Shown: positions 11,391 to 23,059 of the stretch, in pieces
How the letters are laid out: every line of letters begins with the position of its first letter
Position numbering within the stretch: position 1 is the first letter of the stretch
From: Hysterangium stoloniferum
Taxonomy: Eukaryota > Basidiomycota > Agaricomycetes > Hysterangiales > Hysterangiaceae
Reading direction: 5' to 3'
Length of the DNA stretch: 64,000 bases
Assembly (NCBI GenBank): GCA_015178975.1
Contig: WHVD01000036.1
Location: 434,001-498,000, forward strand
The notes under the pieces: generated by a model
Told to the model about the DNA's origin: nothing
Database searches by the model: none
Seen by the model: only the letters and a program-made list of their open reading frames with translations
Translations under genes and position numbers: made by a program

Positions 11391-12141
11391 GGAATTCCCA
11401 CTGGACTCCAGACACTAACTCATATGCACCCACACCCTATACGCACCAATTGTCAGTTTACTGGAATTCCTGCCGGACTCCGTATGTCAGACTTGTCCAC
11501 ATTCAACTTCATTACTTCATGTCTCAGTCACCCACCAGACTCCGTCCCTGTCTATGTCCGACTCTGTCCCACACATCAGTTACTGCACCCTGCTTGGAAA
11601 ACCTGTCATCCCTCTAACTGAGCCCCATTCTCATTATAGTCAATGACCTGTCACAATTTGGACTCCGCTCCATTCCATCCCATTCCTAACACCAAGTTTG
11701 GTGTTTACTTATCTTGTTTTATGTTTGCTAGTTTCGTTTTCATTATTACTGAATTTGGTATGTTATTCATTCCACAGTCTATATAGTCTGGCAGATGTTG
11801 TACATACAATCCAGTCAGTAAATCAGCTTAGATTCTTCCCAGTAATCTAGTACATTTTCCACTCTAAACTCCTCTTTGAATTACACCGCTCTCACTAGTC
11901 AGAGTCCATGGGCTCCGATGCATCTATCACTCAACCTCCAACTTATCTATCTTGACTCCCTGACCTCTCAATCCATGACCTCTCAATCCACGAACTCCAC
12001 CTGGACTCCCCAGGATTCCTGTCTGCCCATTTCAAATTGGACAACATGATCTCATGAGGGCACAGCCTATAAGCTGAAGCCAAGTCCTACTGGATTTCCT
12101 GCAGGTTTCTCCAGAAACCCTCCATGTATACACTCTTAACA
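11391..12141 (+). repeat. Solo LTR (Gypsy)
   Basis: It begins TGTTACGACTGG and ends CTTAACA. The 5-bp flanks are ATACC (left) and ATACA (right), a nearly perfect target duplication. It is the same family as the LTRs at 28237 and 34114. No internal element sequence adjoins, so it is a solo LTR. The shared motif is at 12056-12088. Confidence 0.8.
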
Positions 12142-13653
12142 ATACAATATATACTTGATTGAGTAAATCATTTTTATTTTTATTAGTTGTCCTCCTCTAA
12201 AGTTTTTGTGTTCTTTCTTAGTAACAGTTTTCTGTGTTGTGAGGTATCAGCATTATCTCATAAAGTTCTCTTAATTTTCTTTGAATTATTTAATATTCTC
12301 TTGAATTTATTGTATTTTTATTATATTCTATTGTGAAATATAAGGCCTAGTTCCTTTTAACTTCACATAATATAGCATATATGAGCTCATATAATGCTAT
12401 TATATCTTAGTTAATTTATTATAAATTTTAACTAATTATTTATATTTTATTTACTTAGTTATTGCTTTTCGGCACATTGTTTGCTCCAATGTGCACATTT
12501 TTGGAGTCATGTGACCTATTAGATAAGCCTCCGACCTCAAGATATCATTCAGTCACAAATGTGACTGTAACGACTTGAGTCATTATTTGATTCCACCGAC
12601 TCAGCATTTGCTTCCATCCCAGGACTGCGGCCTTGAACCTTCATATTCAAGCCAAAGATTGGAACCCTTGTCTCAGAGAGGGGAATCACATGATAAATAA
12701 AGGGTAAAAATTAAATAAAATATGAGGTCATTATGACCTAAATAATGACCTTATAAAATAAATAAATAGTTAAATATTTCGTTATCAAAATATATATAAG
12801 GAGGGCCAAGTTTCCAATAAAATCATCTATCACACACATTTTACTGCACAGCTCAGAAGCTTATCTAATCATCCTAAGGACAATAATAGCCTTAGTCTAA
12901 TACACTAACTGCAAGCACCTACACTTGCAGAATCTTGAATCTTTGTCAGCAACTCTTGAACTGTTCCCCCAGCCTCACAGGTACCCTTAGGCTTACTAAA
13001 TACATAGTAAACCTAAAATAAGTATCCTTACTGAAATCCCTGCCAATACTAGATTATTCAAGGCCCAATATAAGTTTATTGAATTAATCAAGTACAAGCT
13101 TTCAATTAATCCAGTTTTATTTATTTTCTCTATTAGTAAATTATTTAACACCTTGTTAAATAACTATTAATAGTTACAAATAAGCATACAAGAATCCAAA
13201 GCTTTATATCATGTCTCTGCTAAGTTACTGCGCATATACTCACCTTCTAGCCCCTATTCTCAAGGAATAGTTCTTTTATTTACTAAAAGAGTCATATATT
13301 GTTCTATTGAACCTTTCAATAATCAAAATAAGCATTGATTTGAGTTGTTTAAGCTTAATAGTGCAGCTCATTAATCTATCAGTATTTAAATTACTGTACC
13401 TTTGCTTGTTTTATTATTGAAGCTCTGTGACACTATAGCATATATTGAGCTATCTAAGAGAAATCCCTGAATACATTATATGTGTGTTATTGTTTGCATA
13501 CCATTATAAAAGTAATGGATTTGAATTCATCCAACATAGTGCTCATTAGAAATGGTGATGACACACCCACCTCTCTAGAGGTAGCTTACCCTTCTCCTTC
13601 AACAAAATTCTTGAAAATGTATATTGTGGACTATACTCAGTGAGGCTAATGCA
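12142..13653. other. AT-rich intergenic DNA with an LTR-like promoter
   Basis: No coding region is recognised. A TATATATAAGGAGGGCC box near 12790-12806 and a TGTAACGAC start near 12567 suggest a diverged LTR of another Gypsy family covering roughly 12567-13000; borders and target duplication were not found. Confidence 0.35.
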
Positions 13654-13658
13654 TGATT

Positions 13659-14250
13659 TTGTTAAGAACTGAAAACTGACTATTGTCGGTGGCCGACAGG
13701 GACCGATTCGGAAGGACTTGGCTTCAGCTTATGTGCTGCGCCCTCGCAAATATCCGTAGGGTGTTCTTAGATTTTGGATGGGTGAAGACTAATCCTACAG
13801 AGTTCCTTTCGGCGAGATACCGATCAGGACCGAAGGACAAGTCGAGTGTCAGGCCAAGGGGTTAGGGCCGGGAGTGGGCGAGCGCACACGAAGACGGATG
13901 GGGGAATTCTTAGTATGAGACTGTTACGGACATATGAGGGTATTCTAAGTCGTGATTAGTTCAGAGACCGATGATAACCGAGAGTGGAATTACGATAAAA
14001 GGAAATAGTTCAAGGACTACAAATATAGATAGACATATGTGAAACATAGGATTGAACAGGTCAACATAATGAAAGGGACGTATAAAAAGTTTAACCACAC
14101 AATACAACTATTTTGACGTGGGCGTAAATGGAGTTTGATCATCACGAAAACATACGTCAGCTTCGGGGGCCGATGGTTTCCGAAGTGGTGACTTGAAAAT
14201 GTTTGTGGCAATAACCTCAGGACCGATAGGGTTGTGACACGGTCGTAACA
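13659..14250 (-). repeat. Solo LTR (Gypsy) with 5-bp target duplication
   Basis: On the minus strand it reads TGTTACGACCG...CTTAACA. It is flanked by GATTT at 13654-13658 and 14251-14255, a perfect 5-bp duplication. It is CpG-rich compared with its surroundings. The conserved LTR motif is at 13714-13745 in reverse. Confidence 0.9.
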
Positions 14251-14299
14251 GATTTCATCCATGTACACTTAAAATATCACCAGACATATTTTCTCTATT

Positions 14300-14861
14300 A
14301 GAGGATAACCCAAAACTTTAAAAGTTATTTATCCACTAAAGTGTATATATTTATATTGTTTGTTGTAAAATTAATATTTAATCAAACTCAGTTGATTAGG
14401 TATCACTCTGAAGAATGCAAAAATATTAATATTTATCCTATATCTGACAAAATTTAGTCAAACAATCATCTGTAGATTATTCTTTTGGAATAAATTGCAC
14501 AATGGGGATTGGTACCCCAGATAGTTCTGGTTAACTCTCTAAACCAACTAAATTTAAATTATATAAAATATATTTGAAAGTTTCCTTGTATACAAGAGAA
14601 TACATCATAACCCAAAGATTAAGTCATAACCCAAATAATCTTGTTTAACCCAAATAATCCAGGTTAACCCAAATAATTTTGTGTAACTATATCATTTGTA
14701 TGTATTTTAAAAGGGCATACATATTTTAAAGATGAAATTTCAGGTAATTAAATATAAACTCATAGAATAAGTTGTCATGGCCAGAAAGAATAGTCTCACT
14801 TGGAAAATATAAGGATTATTCAGTAAAATTTTGTATATTCAATAAAGTGTGACCATCTTCC
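14300..14861 (+). mobile_element. Harbinger-like MITE, copy 1
   Basis: About 560 bp, very AT-rich, non-coding. It matches 60678-61258 in reverse complement along its whole length. It starts GAGGATAACCC and ends GACCATCTTCC. It includes four ~18-bp internal repeats built on taacccaaataatc (about 14610-14690). The better preserved copy 2 shows a TAA target duplication. Confidence 0.75.
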
Positions 14862-15062
14862 ATTGAGTTATAAGGTATACATGTACAGTATGTATGTTGA
14901 CACTGCCAAACATTGGAAGCATTTTGTGAATCACTGCAATACCAACCACTGTTCTACATGTATATTGTATACAGCTCTGAGTTCAGTGTGTACATATATA
15001 ATTTAATAGGAAGGCACTTGAGGTTATGTCCTTGAATACAGTGTAACATGGGATCTACATAA

Positions 15063-15142
15063 GGTCAGGTGGTGTAGTGGTAACATCCTTACTATACATA
15101 TATGTGAAAGATCCTGGGTTCAATTCCCAGTCTGGCCATTAA
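15063..15142 (+). tRNA. tRNA-like sequence (isotype unclear)
   Basis: It has a 7-bp acceptor stem (GGTCAGG with TCTGGCC), a D-arm with A-box-like TGGTGTAGTGG, and a T-arm with B box GGTTCAATTCC. The anticodon arm is abnormal: the loop is longer than 7 nt and lacks a clear U33. A related copy lies at 50797-50868. It may be a tRNA pseudogene or a tRNA-derived short repeat. Confidence 0.5.
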
Positions 15143-15598
15143 CTTGTCTACATTTTATAAATAAGTATGGACTCATGTTACATCAGTGACTTGTGGAGAG
15201 ATAACAGCAACATAAAGAGTTAAGGTGGGAAACCTATGCTGGATAGATGTCATAACAAGCATATGGCACAACTCTGACCTAAGTGAATGGGTGATGTGGC
15301 AGAATCACAAACAGACAGACTATGGGAACATATCCTGTGAGCATACAGGTTTTATATTCAAAGATTTCTTGACCACATTGAGCCCTCTAGTAAATGTTCC
15401 AGTTGGAACCACTTCTTGCATCCACCTGAAAAGCTTAATCATTCCAGGAATTGAGCAACTACATGGGGGGGAGGGGGACCGGCAGTCTGTAGGTATCAGC
15501 ATCCCAGTACTTGCATCTTTACCCAATAGAACAGATCGAAAATTTCAGTAAGGTAGATGTGTAATATCTGAGGTTGCATACAAAAATCTCCTTGATGG

Positions 15599-16624
15599 TG
15601 TTAAGTTCCGGATCTCGGGGCAGAGTTTCCGATGGATATTCCAGACACTTCCCAGAAATATGTCCTCGGAGTTTCGGAGAATTAGTCCGGGGGTTTCCGG
15701 GGATTAGTAACGGGAGTATCGGAATATTACCAGAGTACAGATGGACTTGGCTTCAGCTTATGTGCTGCGCCCTCATGCACTCACTCGGGTGTCCATATTT
15801 CAGAGGATGAATATATGTCGGAATGTTTATGGATACTTGGAAGTTCCGGGAGTTCCGGATATCCGGAGTCCAGAGAGTTCCGAAGATTGAGCGTACAGAA
15901 AGACAGAAGAGATACAAACTAATTCGAGATTAAAACTAAAGAGTAAGTACATAGCTATGGAAGACTATATAGATGTTCCAGTAATTGTACTACAAATCTA
16001 GAAGTATAATAAGACAGATTAGGATGAAGATTCCAAAACGGGAATACAACAAGAACAATAAACAAGCAAATGAATAACTGTTAACCTGTCAGTTACTAAA
16101 TACGGAACAAGGATGAGGTTCGGAAATATGGAAACTATAAGTGTTCCATAGTCGGAAGTCGGGTCGGATTTTGAGGTGGATGTCAGAAAGTCAGATCGGA
16201 GATGGGAGTCTGACCGGGAGTCTGACCGGGAGTCTAACCGGGAGTCTGACCGGGAGTCTGACCGGGAGTCTGACTGGAAGTCTGACCGGGAGTCTGACCG
16301 GAAGTCTGACCGGGAGTCTGACTGGGAGTCTGACCGGGAGTCTGACTGGAAGTCTGACCGGGAGTCTGACTGGAAGTCTGACCGGGAGTCTGACTGGAAG
16401 TCTGACCGGGAGTCTGACTGGAAGTCTGACTGGAAGTCTGACCGGGAGTCTGACTGGAAGTCTGACCGGGAGTCTGACTGGAAGTCTGACCGGAAGTCAC
16501 CTTGAAGGGATGAGGATCAGGTTCCAGTGGATTCCGGATCTTGATACTGGTCCGGAAGATGGTTTGGACCCAGAGATAATATCCGGGAAATACTCCGAAG
16601 AGTTTCTGGGAATGGATCTTGACA
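15599..16624 (-). repeat. Solo LTR with expanded minisatellite
   Basis: On the minus strand it begins TGTCAAGATCC and ends CTTAACA. It is flanked by GATGG at 15594-15598 and 16625-16629, a perfect 5-bp target duplication. Its left part resembles the LTR at 61714-62799, and it carries the conserved motif at 15743-15774. It contains the 12-bp minisatellite at 16205-16496. Confidence 0.85.
16205..16496 (+). repeat. 12-bp minisatellite (about 24 copies)
   Basis: The unit gggagtctgacc repeats about 24 times, alternating with the variant ggaagtctgact. Because 12 is a multiple of 3, every frame free of stops in one unit stays open across the array; the resulting long frames (GSLT repeats on plus, GQTSSQTP on minus) are artefacts, not genes. 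Confidence 0.95.
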
Positions 16625-16699
16625 GATGGCTTCATTATCAAACAAGGATACCTTCCACATTCATTATAAAGTTATAGGTAATGTCTTCCTGACCACCCA

Positions 16700-17345
16700 G
16701 AGGTCACCACTTCCAATGGCAGTTTTGTTACCCTTCTGCTTTTGCAGGATTGGGCTGCCTTGTAACAGATTAGGGAACAATCTTGATCTGACTGAGAAGT
16801 TAGATCTGTCTCATATCAAGCTGCAAATGGGTGTGCTAGTGATTAATTCATTCATTGGAAATAATTTAAGAGAGTAGAGTCCACTTTCTGTATAAGATGG
16901 GAAAATGACAAGGTGACCATGTCCATAGCTCTAACATGTCTTGTACAAACAGCTCTTGGCTGTACCTTTCAGTTCCTTCAGAGCTGCCCAGCCATATAAC
17001 ACACTCAACTGCAGGTTAATCAATGCCATCAACAAGGTGAAAGAACCTGGTTCATCAAAGGTAGCTAAACTGAATAATTGTGCATAGTGCCTTCCTCTTG
17101 TTTATTTCTGTTTCAAATTCACTGGGAAATTTTCCAAGGTCACAGTGAAGTGGCTTAGAGCTGTAGAAACATCATTTTAACAAGGGAAATGATGATATTG
17201 GACTTGGCTGGTCAATTGATCATGAGTGATCAACCCAAGTTTACATATAATCTGTTTAGCACTGAGAAAAGGACGGTGGAGAGAGAGACACTGATATTAG
17301 GTCGACCTTTGATGAACTCACCCATTTAGATCCTTTTTCCCATCT
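16700..17345. other. No gene recognised
   Basis: Moderately AT-rich DNA with short frames only; possibly the decayed continuation of the coding-like region at 15225-16674. Confidence 0.4.
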
Positions 17346-18440
17346 CATCAGTGAACAGCCAGACTCCTCCTATGTCATCATGCATCACGGTAACGACAAG
17401 GATCAAGGGCATTGCTGGGAATTTGGGTCGCAAGGTCACATCAGGGTGGGATGACTACCTTTGCAGCTGGAGTGCGACCGCGACCACGCCATCCGTGGCC
17501 TTGAAACTGGAGTCCTTTGTGCAACCAGAGTATACGGACTAAGTCTGGTCCCTCTCTTTGGATGCCCGCCAAACGAGGTTCGATAGTAGGAAGAGGAATG
17601 CTAATCCCCCGCAAGCATCAGTTGATATTCATTTGTCTGTCAGTATCGTATGGGTGAGGGTGACACCAGGAAAATCAACACCACGCAACACCACGAGTAG
17701 ACATCTTATGTTAGAAAGATGCTAATATGCCTCCATGGTGCACTTCGAGTGGATCTCGTATACATTTGACTTCTTCACACTCGGTAGGAAACTCACACCA
17801 AAGAGTGGCATACATCCGTGTCAAGTCTGTTCGCGGCAAGGAAAGGAAACATCTTGTGCTCGGAAGGGTTGGGCAACCGACCATTGGCGATCGATCCAAA
17901 TGTGTGTGATTTGTTTGGTCCCTGAGAAGAGCACAGTATGGAACTAGAGCGTTCTCAAGTGTAAGGAAGAGTCATCTTCGCCCAAAGTATTGAGGAACAC
18001 TTCTTGTTCAAAGTGGAGTGAGCAATCAGGCGAACTTCGTTTGAAACAGCGGCAGAGGAAGAGTAACGTCTGCTATTGTGGTAAAGAGAAGAAGAATTTC
18101 TTTATGGCCTTAATACCATCCCTGAGATCTCTGTCGAGAGGTGTATTCGCTTCGTCCAGAATAAACTGGATACGCGGCTAGACCTCGAAGACACGAATAT
18201 TTATATGCCAGCAATCCACTGTGACGTAAATCCAATACCCGACGAGGGATAGCAACCACCACGCCGACTGCTCTTGAGGTCGGGCATTTGGATTACTAAC
18301 TAATGCCACCTGTGAAGAGCCTAACTTAAAAGTCATCCGTAATGACCCAAAGGAAGAGATTTGCTGGCAATTTTGGTCACGCGTGAGATGATTAACTTGT
18401 GCAGCCTGAGTGCGACTGAAAACACACCTTTCCCGGCCTT
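17346..18440 (+). pseudogene. Degenerate coding-like region with a duplicated block
   Basis: A block at about 17385-17500 recurs, strongly diverged, at about 18330-18430; both contain variants of gctgggaatttgggtc and of tgcagctggagtgcgac. Between them, frames contain a cysteine-spaced segment (CQVCSRQGKETSC ... CVICL, about 17817-17930) like a degenerate fungal zinc cluster, and a frame with EEEFLYGLNTIPEISVERCI (about 18090-18150). Stops and frame changes are frequent. No family can be assigned. Confidence 0.25.
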
Positions 18441-20010
18441 CAATCGTGCCGTCTCCGAGCAGATTTTACGGCCGCCCCTCACTAGTCTTGTAGTTCATGA
18501 GGAATTAACTCGTGTTTTTTAACATGCGTATGCGGTCGGAGATAAGATTGGGGGCAGGGAACTGTAGACTGGATGGGTGTCAAATGGAAGTTTGACAATA
18601 ATCGGCTGATACGGGATGACACAGGTTTACAAATCGTATTATCGTAACGGCGGCGGCGGTTCCTTGATCATGAGAGAACACTGGAAAATAAAACTATTAA
18701 AGCTAACGCAAATTTTAAGTAGGCTAGAGAAATAGAAAGGTAGAAAGGGGACATACGAGATGACGTCAATGACGTGGTAGCTTTCAATGCAACGCTGCAG
18801 CCTGTATGCCTTGCATCCTACACAAGGCTGATGCTATCGGGGGCGACGAAAGGCAAATGTGAAGAGCGAATCCCCAGAGAGTTGGGAGTTTCTGTAGTAT
18901 CCGACTGATCTATTGGTTTTATTGCAGCCACTGCTGAATAAGAAATAGCTTTCGACGGCCAAGCCGTGACTTGGGGGAACAGAGTTGGAGGAGGCTAGAG
19001 AGGCTATGTCGCGTACTTGTGGGTGCTAGTGCAATAAAACATTATTGAGAACTAGTCAGTGGGCAGATATGTGAAGAAAAGCAGCAAGAGTGGAAGGTAA
19101 TATAAAGCAAAGTTTTTGATAAGTGCTGACGATACAGCCGTCATGCAGCGCCGGAGTGACGAGGAGGACGCAGACGAAAAGGAACGAGCTAATCGGGTGG
19201 ACTCTGCGGTGTTCCCGTGGGCAGCGGGAACGTTCTAAGGACACTGGGTGAGAGTGGAAGTGGAGGAGAACGAGTTGAATGAGAAGCCTGGGATGCGCCC
19301 ACACCGCAAACAAGAGAAATGCGAGGTTATTGGTATAATTGGCTTGGAAAGCGCCGTCGACATCTACTCTACAACACCAGCGATAAATTGGAAAGACCTG
19401 CATCGTGGAAGGTAGATAATGTCCTTCTGCCAGCATCTGGTTCAATATTTCCGGAACGAACATATGCTGTTTTCAGTAAATGGTTGGCCCAGAGTATGCG
19501 AGGATTGACCATTAGGGTCGACAATCGGCAGGCAAGAAAGTCAAAAGTTCAGCCATTGAGAGTTTCGGGAGGACGGTGTGGTTATAGAAACAGTAGCAGG
19601 ATGAACTGACAGTGAACGATAGGTCGGTCAATGGTATCCATCCTGGCCGCCTTGGATAGATAGATGCTAAAGGCATGTTATTGCTACTATGGCATTGGTT
19701 GAAAGGACGCTTACCTTTGATGCAGGATGGTGGCCGGAGATCGCCGACATCATGAAATCATTTAAGGGTTGATAAGATTTTATGAATATTAAGCCTCATG
19801 GCTTCATTATAGTTCAAGGCTTAGACCGACCTAGGGTTGGAGTGGTATCCCTGAGGTGTCACGGGATTGTTCCCGTTCCATTCGTTCCTGTTCCCCGATA
19901 CCCTACTATTTCCAAATTAAAATATCATATGCAGGATCCGAAGAGACTTACCATGAGCAGGGCCCTCCATATGTGATTCGAAGAGAAGGTTCAGAGCAGA
20001 CGTCATAGTT
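18441..20010. other. CpG-rich DNA without recognised genes
   Basis: A short ggcggcggcgg run lies at about 18650. Overlapping frames on both strands at 19056-19609 show no known motif. Likely relics of host genes or old insertions. Confidence 0.35.
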
Positions 20011-20014
20011 GCAC

Positions 20015-20110
20015 GTGAGAGAGAGTCACGTGTTTTTCAGACGCGTTGTTATTGTCACCATTTCATCGTTTTGTCTCTTCGGCGTTTGTCAGTATTTCCG
20101 ATAGCACATT
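20015..20110 (+). repeat. Fragment of the MULE 3' non-coding region
   Basis: The segment around tgtttttcagacgcgttgtt and caccatttcatcgttttgtc matches 40693-40760 (copy B) and about 9410-9470 (copy A). It keeps CpG where the other two copies mostly have TpG or CpA. Confidence 0.6.
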
Positions 20111-20459
20111 AACACTTTGGTTATATCTGTTATTGGTACAGCAGTCAATAGTCGATTCTCTCTTCGCATCAACTGAGACGTTATATCTACTATACAGGTC
20201 TGGATATCTTTTGAGGCATTGTACCTTCTTCCACGCGTGAATCTCTTTCTACATTTATTATTACTATAGGGGACGGAACATTAAAAACCTGGATGAGCTA
20301 CTAAGGAATGGATAACGATGAAATGGTTATTCAATCAGACTTTCAAATTATTTCGTTTCTTTTCCGTATTGGTATATCCCTCGTGGTCAATGTCAATAGC
20401 ATTTAACTTTTTACTATTCCAATATACTTTATCCGCTTAGTCGACCGAGATATCATTTC

Positions 20460-21360
20460 TTTCAGTAAAGCATCGTCAAAATGTGGAGTGTCACAACAGA
20501 CCCGGGTCTTCATATTTACCCCTTTCTCTCGACACCATTCAGAAATTAGAAACGAATATCCCTATGTTCAAGAATATGCATGCAATGGATTCAAAGCCTT
20601 GAACTGGTTGGACCAAGAAGGATGAATCCCCCAGTACGAAGGACACTGGCGATCATGGCGCCTATCCTCAGGCCACCGCCATTGTCTTAGACGATAAGGG
20701 GTAAGAGAGAAGGTACTATAATTTTCCGATCATTACAGTGTTTCAGACCTATTATTTGTTGTCAGGGGACTTAGTCTAATATTGCTAGCATAAATAGGTG
20801 AACTAGTCTTTGTCGAATTGGAGCCTTGTCCTACTCCGTGCATTCCTCGTAAGAGCTCAAACCGAAGGATTGCGCTATCTCCAAAACCTTACACTGTGCT
20901 TTATCGACTGTTTTAATTGCCGTTATTTCTCAGGTAGTCATAATATGTGGGATGCCTACTTCGAGGACTCTGAAGGATGTGAATACATTTCTTCTTTCTT
21001 CACCGGAGCCATACGTAAACACCGCCCTTCATGGATCTTGGCCGCACTGCTGACAACAGTTGAACTATTACACCCTTGAACGACTTCTATAATTTACACA
21101 ACGCCGCTGAAGTTCAATGTCTTCACAAGGAACATCCCGGTGAGGATGATCCTATTGTTTCTGGGTCACTTGGGGTCACACAAAGTACGCAGGCAACGCC
21201 AATGCGATACCATTTCTAGTCTCACATTTCAGATGGCATGTTCTAGCGTTTGGTGATGTGATCCACACTCCCCACAGCAACTACGATAACCATACTTGTG
21301 TTGAGTATATTGGAGTTGACAGTGGAAACATAATCCATGTAAGGAATAGGAAGGAATATT
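20460..21360 (+). pseudogene. Degenerate coding-like region, unidentified
   Basis: Frames on the plus strand include an 89-aa segment with NMWDAYFEDSEGCEYISSFF (20810-21079) and, in another frame, NANAIPFLVSHFRWHVLAFG with DVIHTPHSNYDNHTC (about 21195-21300). Codon use looks gene-like but frames shift and stop. I do not recognise it. Confidence 0.3.
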
Positions 21361-23040
21361 AAACAGCAATAAAGCGCATTGGGGAACGGTAAAATGGACG
21401 AGATACATGTATGGAACTAATCTGTGGGGAATCGGACCACCGTGAGCGAGGGCTCATGGTGTGATGTACGATTCATTGTCTCACCACGAGATTAAGGGTC
21501 CGAATGCTCATGTCGGATGCCGGTCTGTGTCGTGGATTAAAGAGAGGAAAGAAAGACTGTCTGTCCATTCCTGGTGACTGTCAAGGTTCACAGATAGGGA
21601 ATTGCTGTTAGACCCGTCTACACAGCTGAATGTGGATGATAAGGCACATTGTCCCGTGGTCAGGTTGCCACCGTGAGTTATATTATTTATTAGCTCTAAC
21701 TTAACAATGGCTAGAAAATTTTATTGAAAATGTTGCTTATAAATGTCAGGTTTGTATTGAATCCTTGTCGCATGCCCACCGACTGATGGCGAGTGGCACT
21801 TGCTGGCCAGGCACGCCGCGATCTCCAAACATTCTGCCGGAATTTCAAATTGCCTATATGGATTTCAATATATATGTATGCCAGGGGGCGGAGCCTGTGT
21901 CACATTTTGGTGAATGTTACGTGTAGCTTTCCCCCACAACCGCTGGAACTTCCCCATGGACCCGCCCAACATTGATTAACCTTCTACTTCATCACCAGTA
22001 TCTGCACGACACCCATCTACATCACCTGTGAGAAATGAAGCTTGCTTGCCCGCTTCATACCTTCTGTTGAGTTATATTGAACTCATAAGTCGTCCTCGGA
22101 GTCGGGTCGATCAATGTCACATCCCCATCACGAATCGCGAGGGATCGATCATACCTTCAGTCTTTCTCGACATCACGATATTTGTCGACGGGGCCGATCA
22201 GTCTATCTTCCTATGTCGATGACCTCTGGCCCCCACTCACCAATCAACAACACAGATTTTTTCACACGACAGACTTTGATTTATTAGATTCATGGCATTT
22301 TCGATGTATTGCTTGCACAACTTCCACATGTGGACACTGTCATCGGACACAGTGAATAAGATATAGCCACCCTCTTTAGACTGTTACTTGCGGTTTCGTC
22401 CAAATTTTATCTACAATCAGATGTCCACGTTGTGTGGCAAGCAGTAACTAATAGAATACCAGCTCCTGATATTAATATGGGGCATGTCATACAATTTGCA
22501 CATAATCACATGTACCATATGAATACACAACATTTAGCCGACCGTATATTAATTGACATGCAGTATCGCGGATAGATATCCCTTCCACGTATGTTTCTCA
22601 CCTCATGTTGCGGAGGCTCATATGGATTCTAGTGGCCACCTGTCTACGCAGCCTGGGCAGAGACGAGCGATGTACAGGCTTCGGGGAAAACGCTGATTTT
22701 ACCATTTACTCCGAAAAAAGGGACAAAATGACGTTTTTGGTTGCCGACGACCTTCCATGCTTCTATGAGTGACAGATTGGAAATATTAGCGTCTGGCGCC
22801 ATGCAACTGAATAATCCAATTATATTAACCATGGGCTCATCACATTCAAATATCCTTCTTTTCTAATAAGCGAAGATAAGTCATCGGCCACCGCCCTGGC
22901 ACTCCATGTTCGGAATTTCAGGCCCCTCGCTGCACTGGCTCCCAGATAACTTCAAACTGTCTACAAAACGTCCCTTCGACATCTCCTACGTGTCATCTTC
23001 AACGTAAACTTCCAATTTCTGCTGCCCGCCATCTATATCT
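21361..23040. other. CpG-rich DNA, no gene named
   Basis: Only short frames, some gene-like (for example INMGHVIQFAHNHMYHMNTQ at about 22475-22535). No RNA gene or repeat recognised. Confidence 0.35.
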
Positions 23041-23059
23041 ACTGGTATCCAAAATGTCA

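Larger units (their letters stand above)
15225..16674 (+). pseudogene. Unidentified coding-like region split by a solo LTR
   Basis: A 108-aa open frame (15225-15551) with ordinary composition includes LTTLSPLVNVPVGTTSCIHL and SVGISIPVLASLPNRTDR. After one TAA at 15549 the same frame continues as ISEVAYKNLLD to the GATGG at 15594. After the solo LTR (15599-16624) and its duplicated GATGG the frame goes on as FIIKQGYLPHSL to about 16671. A later frame (about 16690-16760) reads EVTTSNGSFVTLLLLQDW. I do not recognise the family. It could be a host gene or the coding part of an unknown transposon. Confidence 0.4.

Noticed and set aside
16141-16677. Long GSLT-repeat ORF (178 codons) and its antisense partner
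   Set aside because: It is produced by a 12-bp minisatellite inside an LTR; every stop-free frame of the unit stays open. No composition or homology supports a protein.
17817-17930. Zn2Cys6 transcription factor
   Set aside because: Cysteine spacing is only loosely similar, the frame is short and stops surround it; kept only as a degenerate coding-like region.
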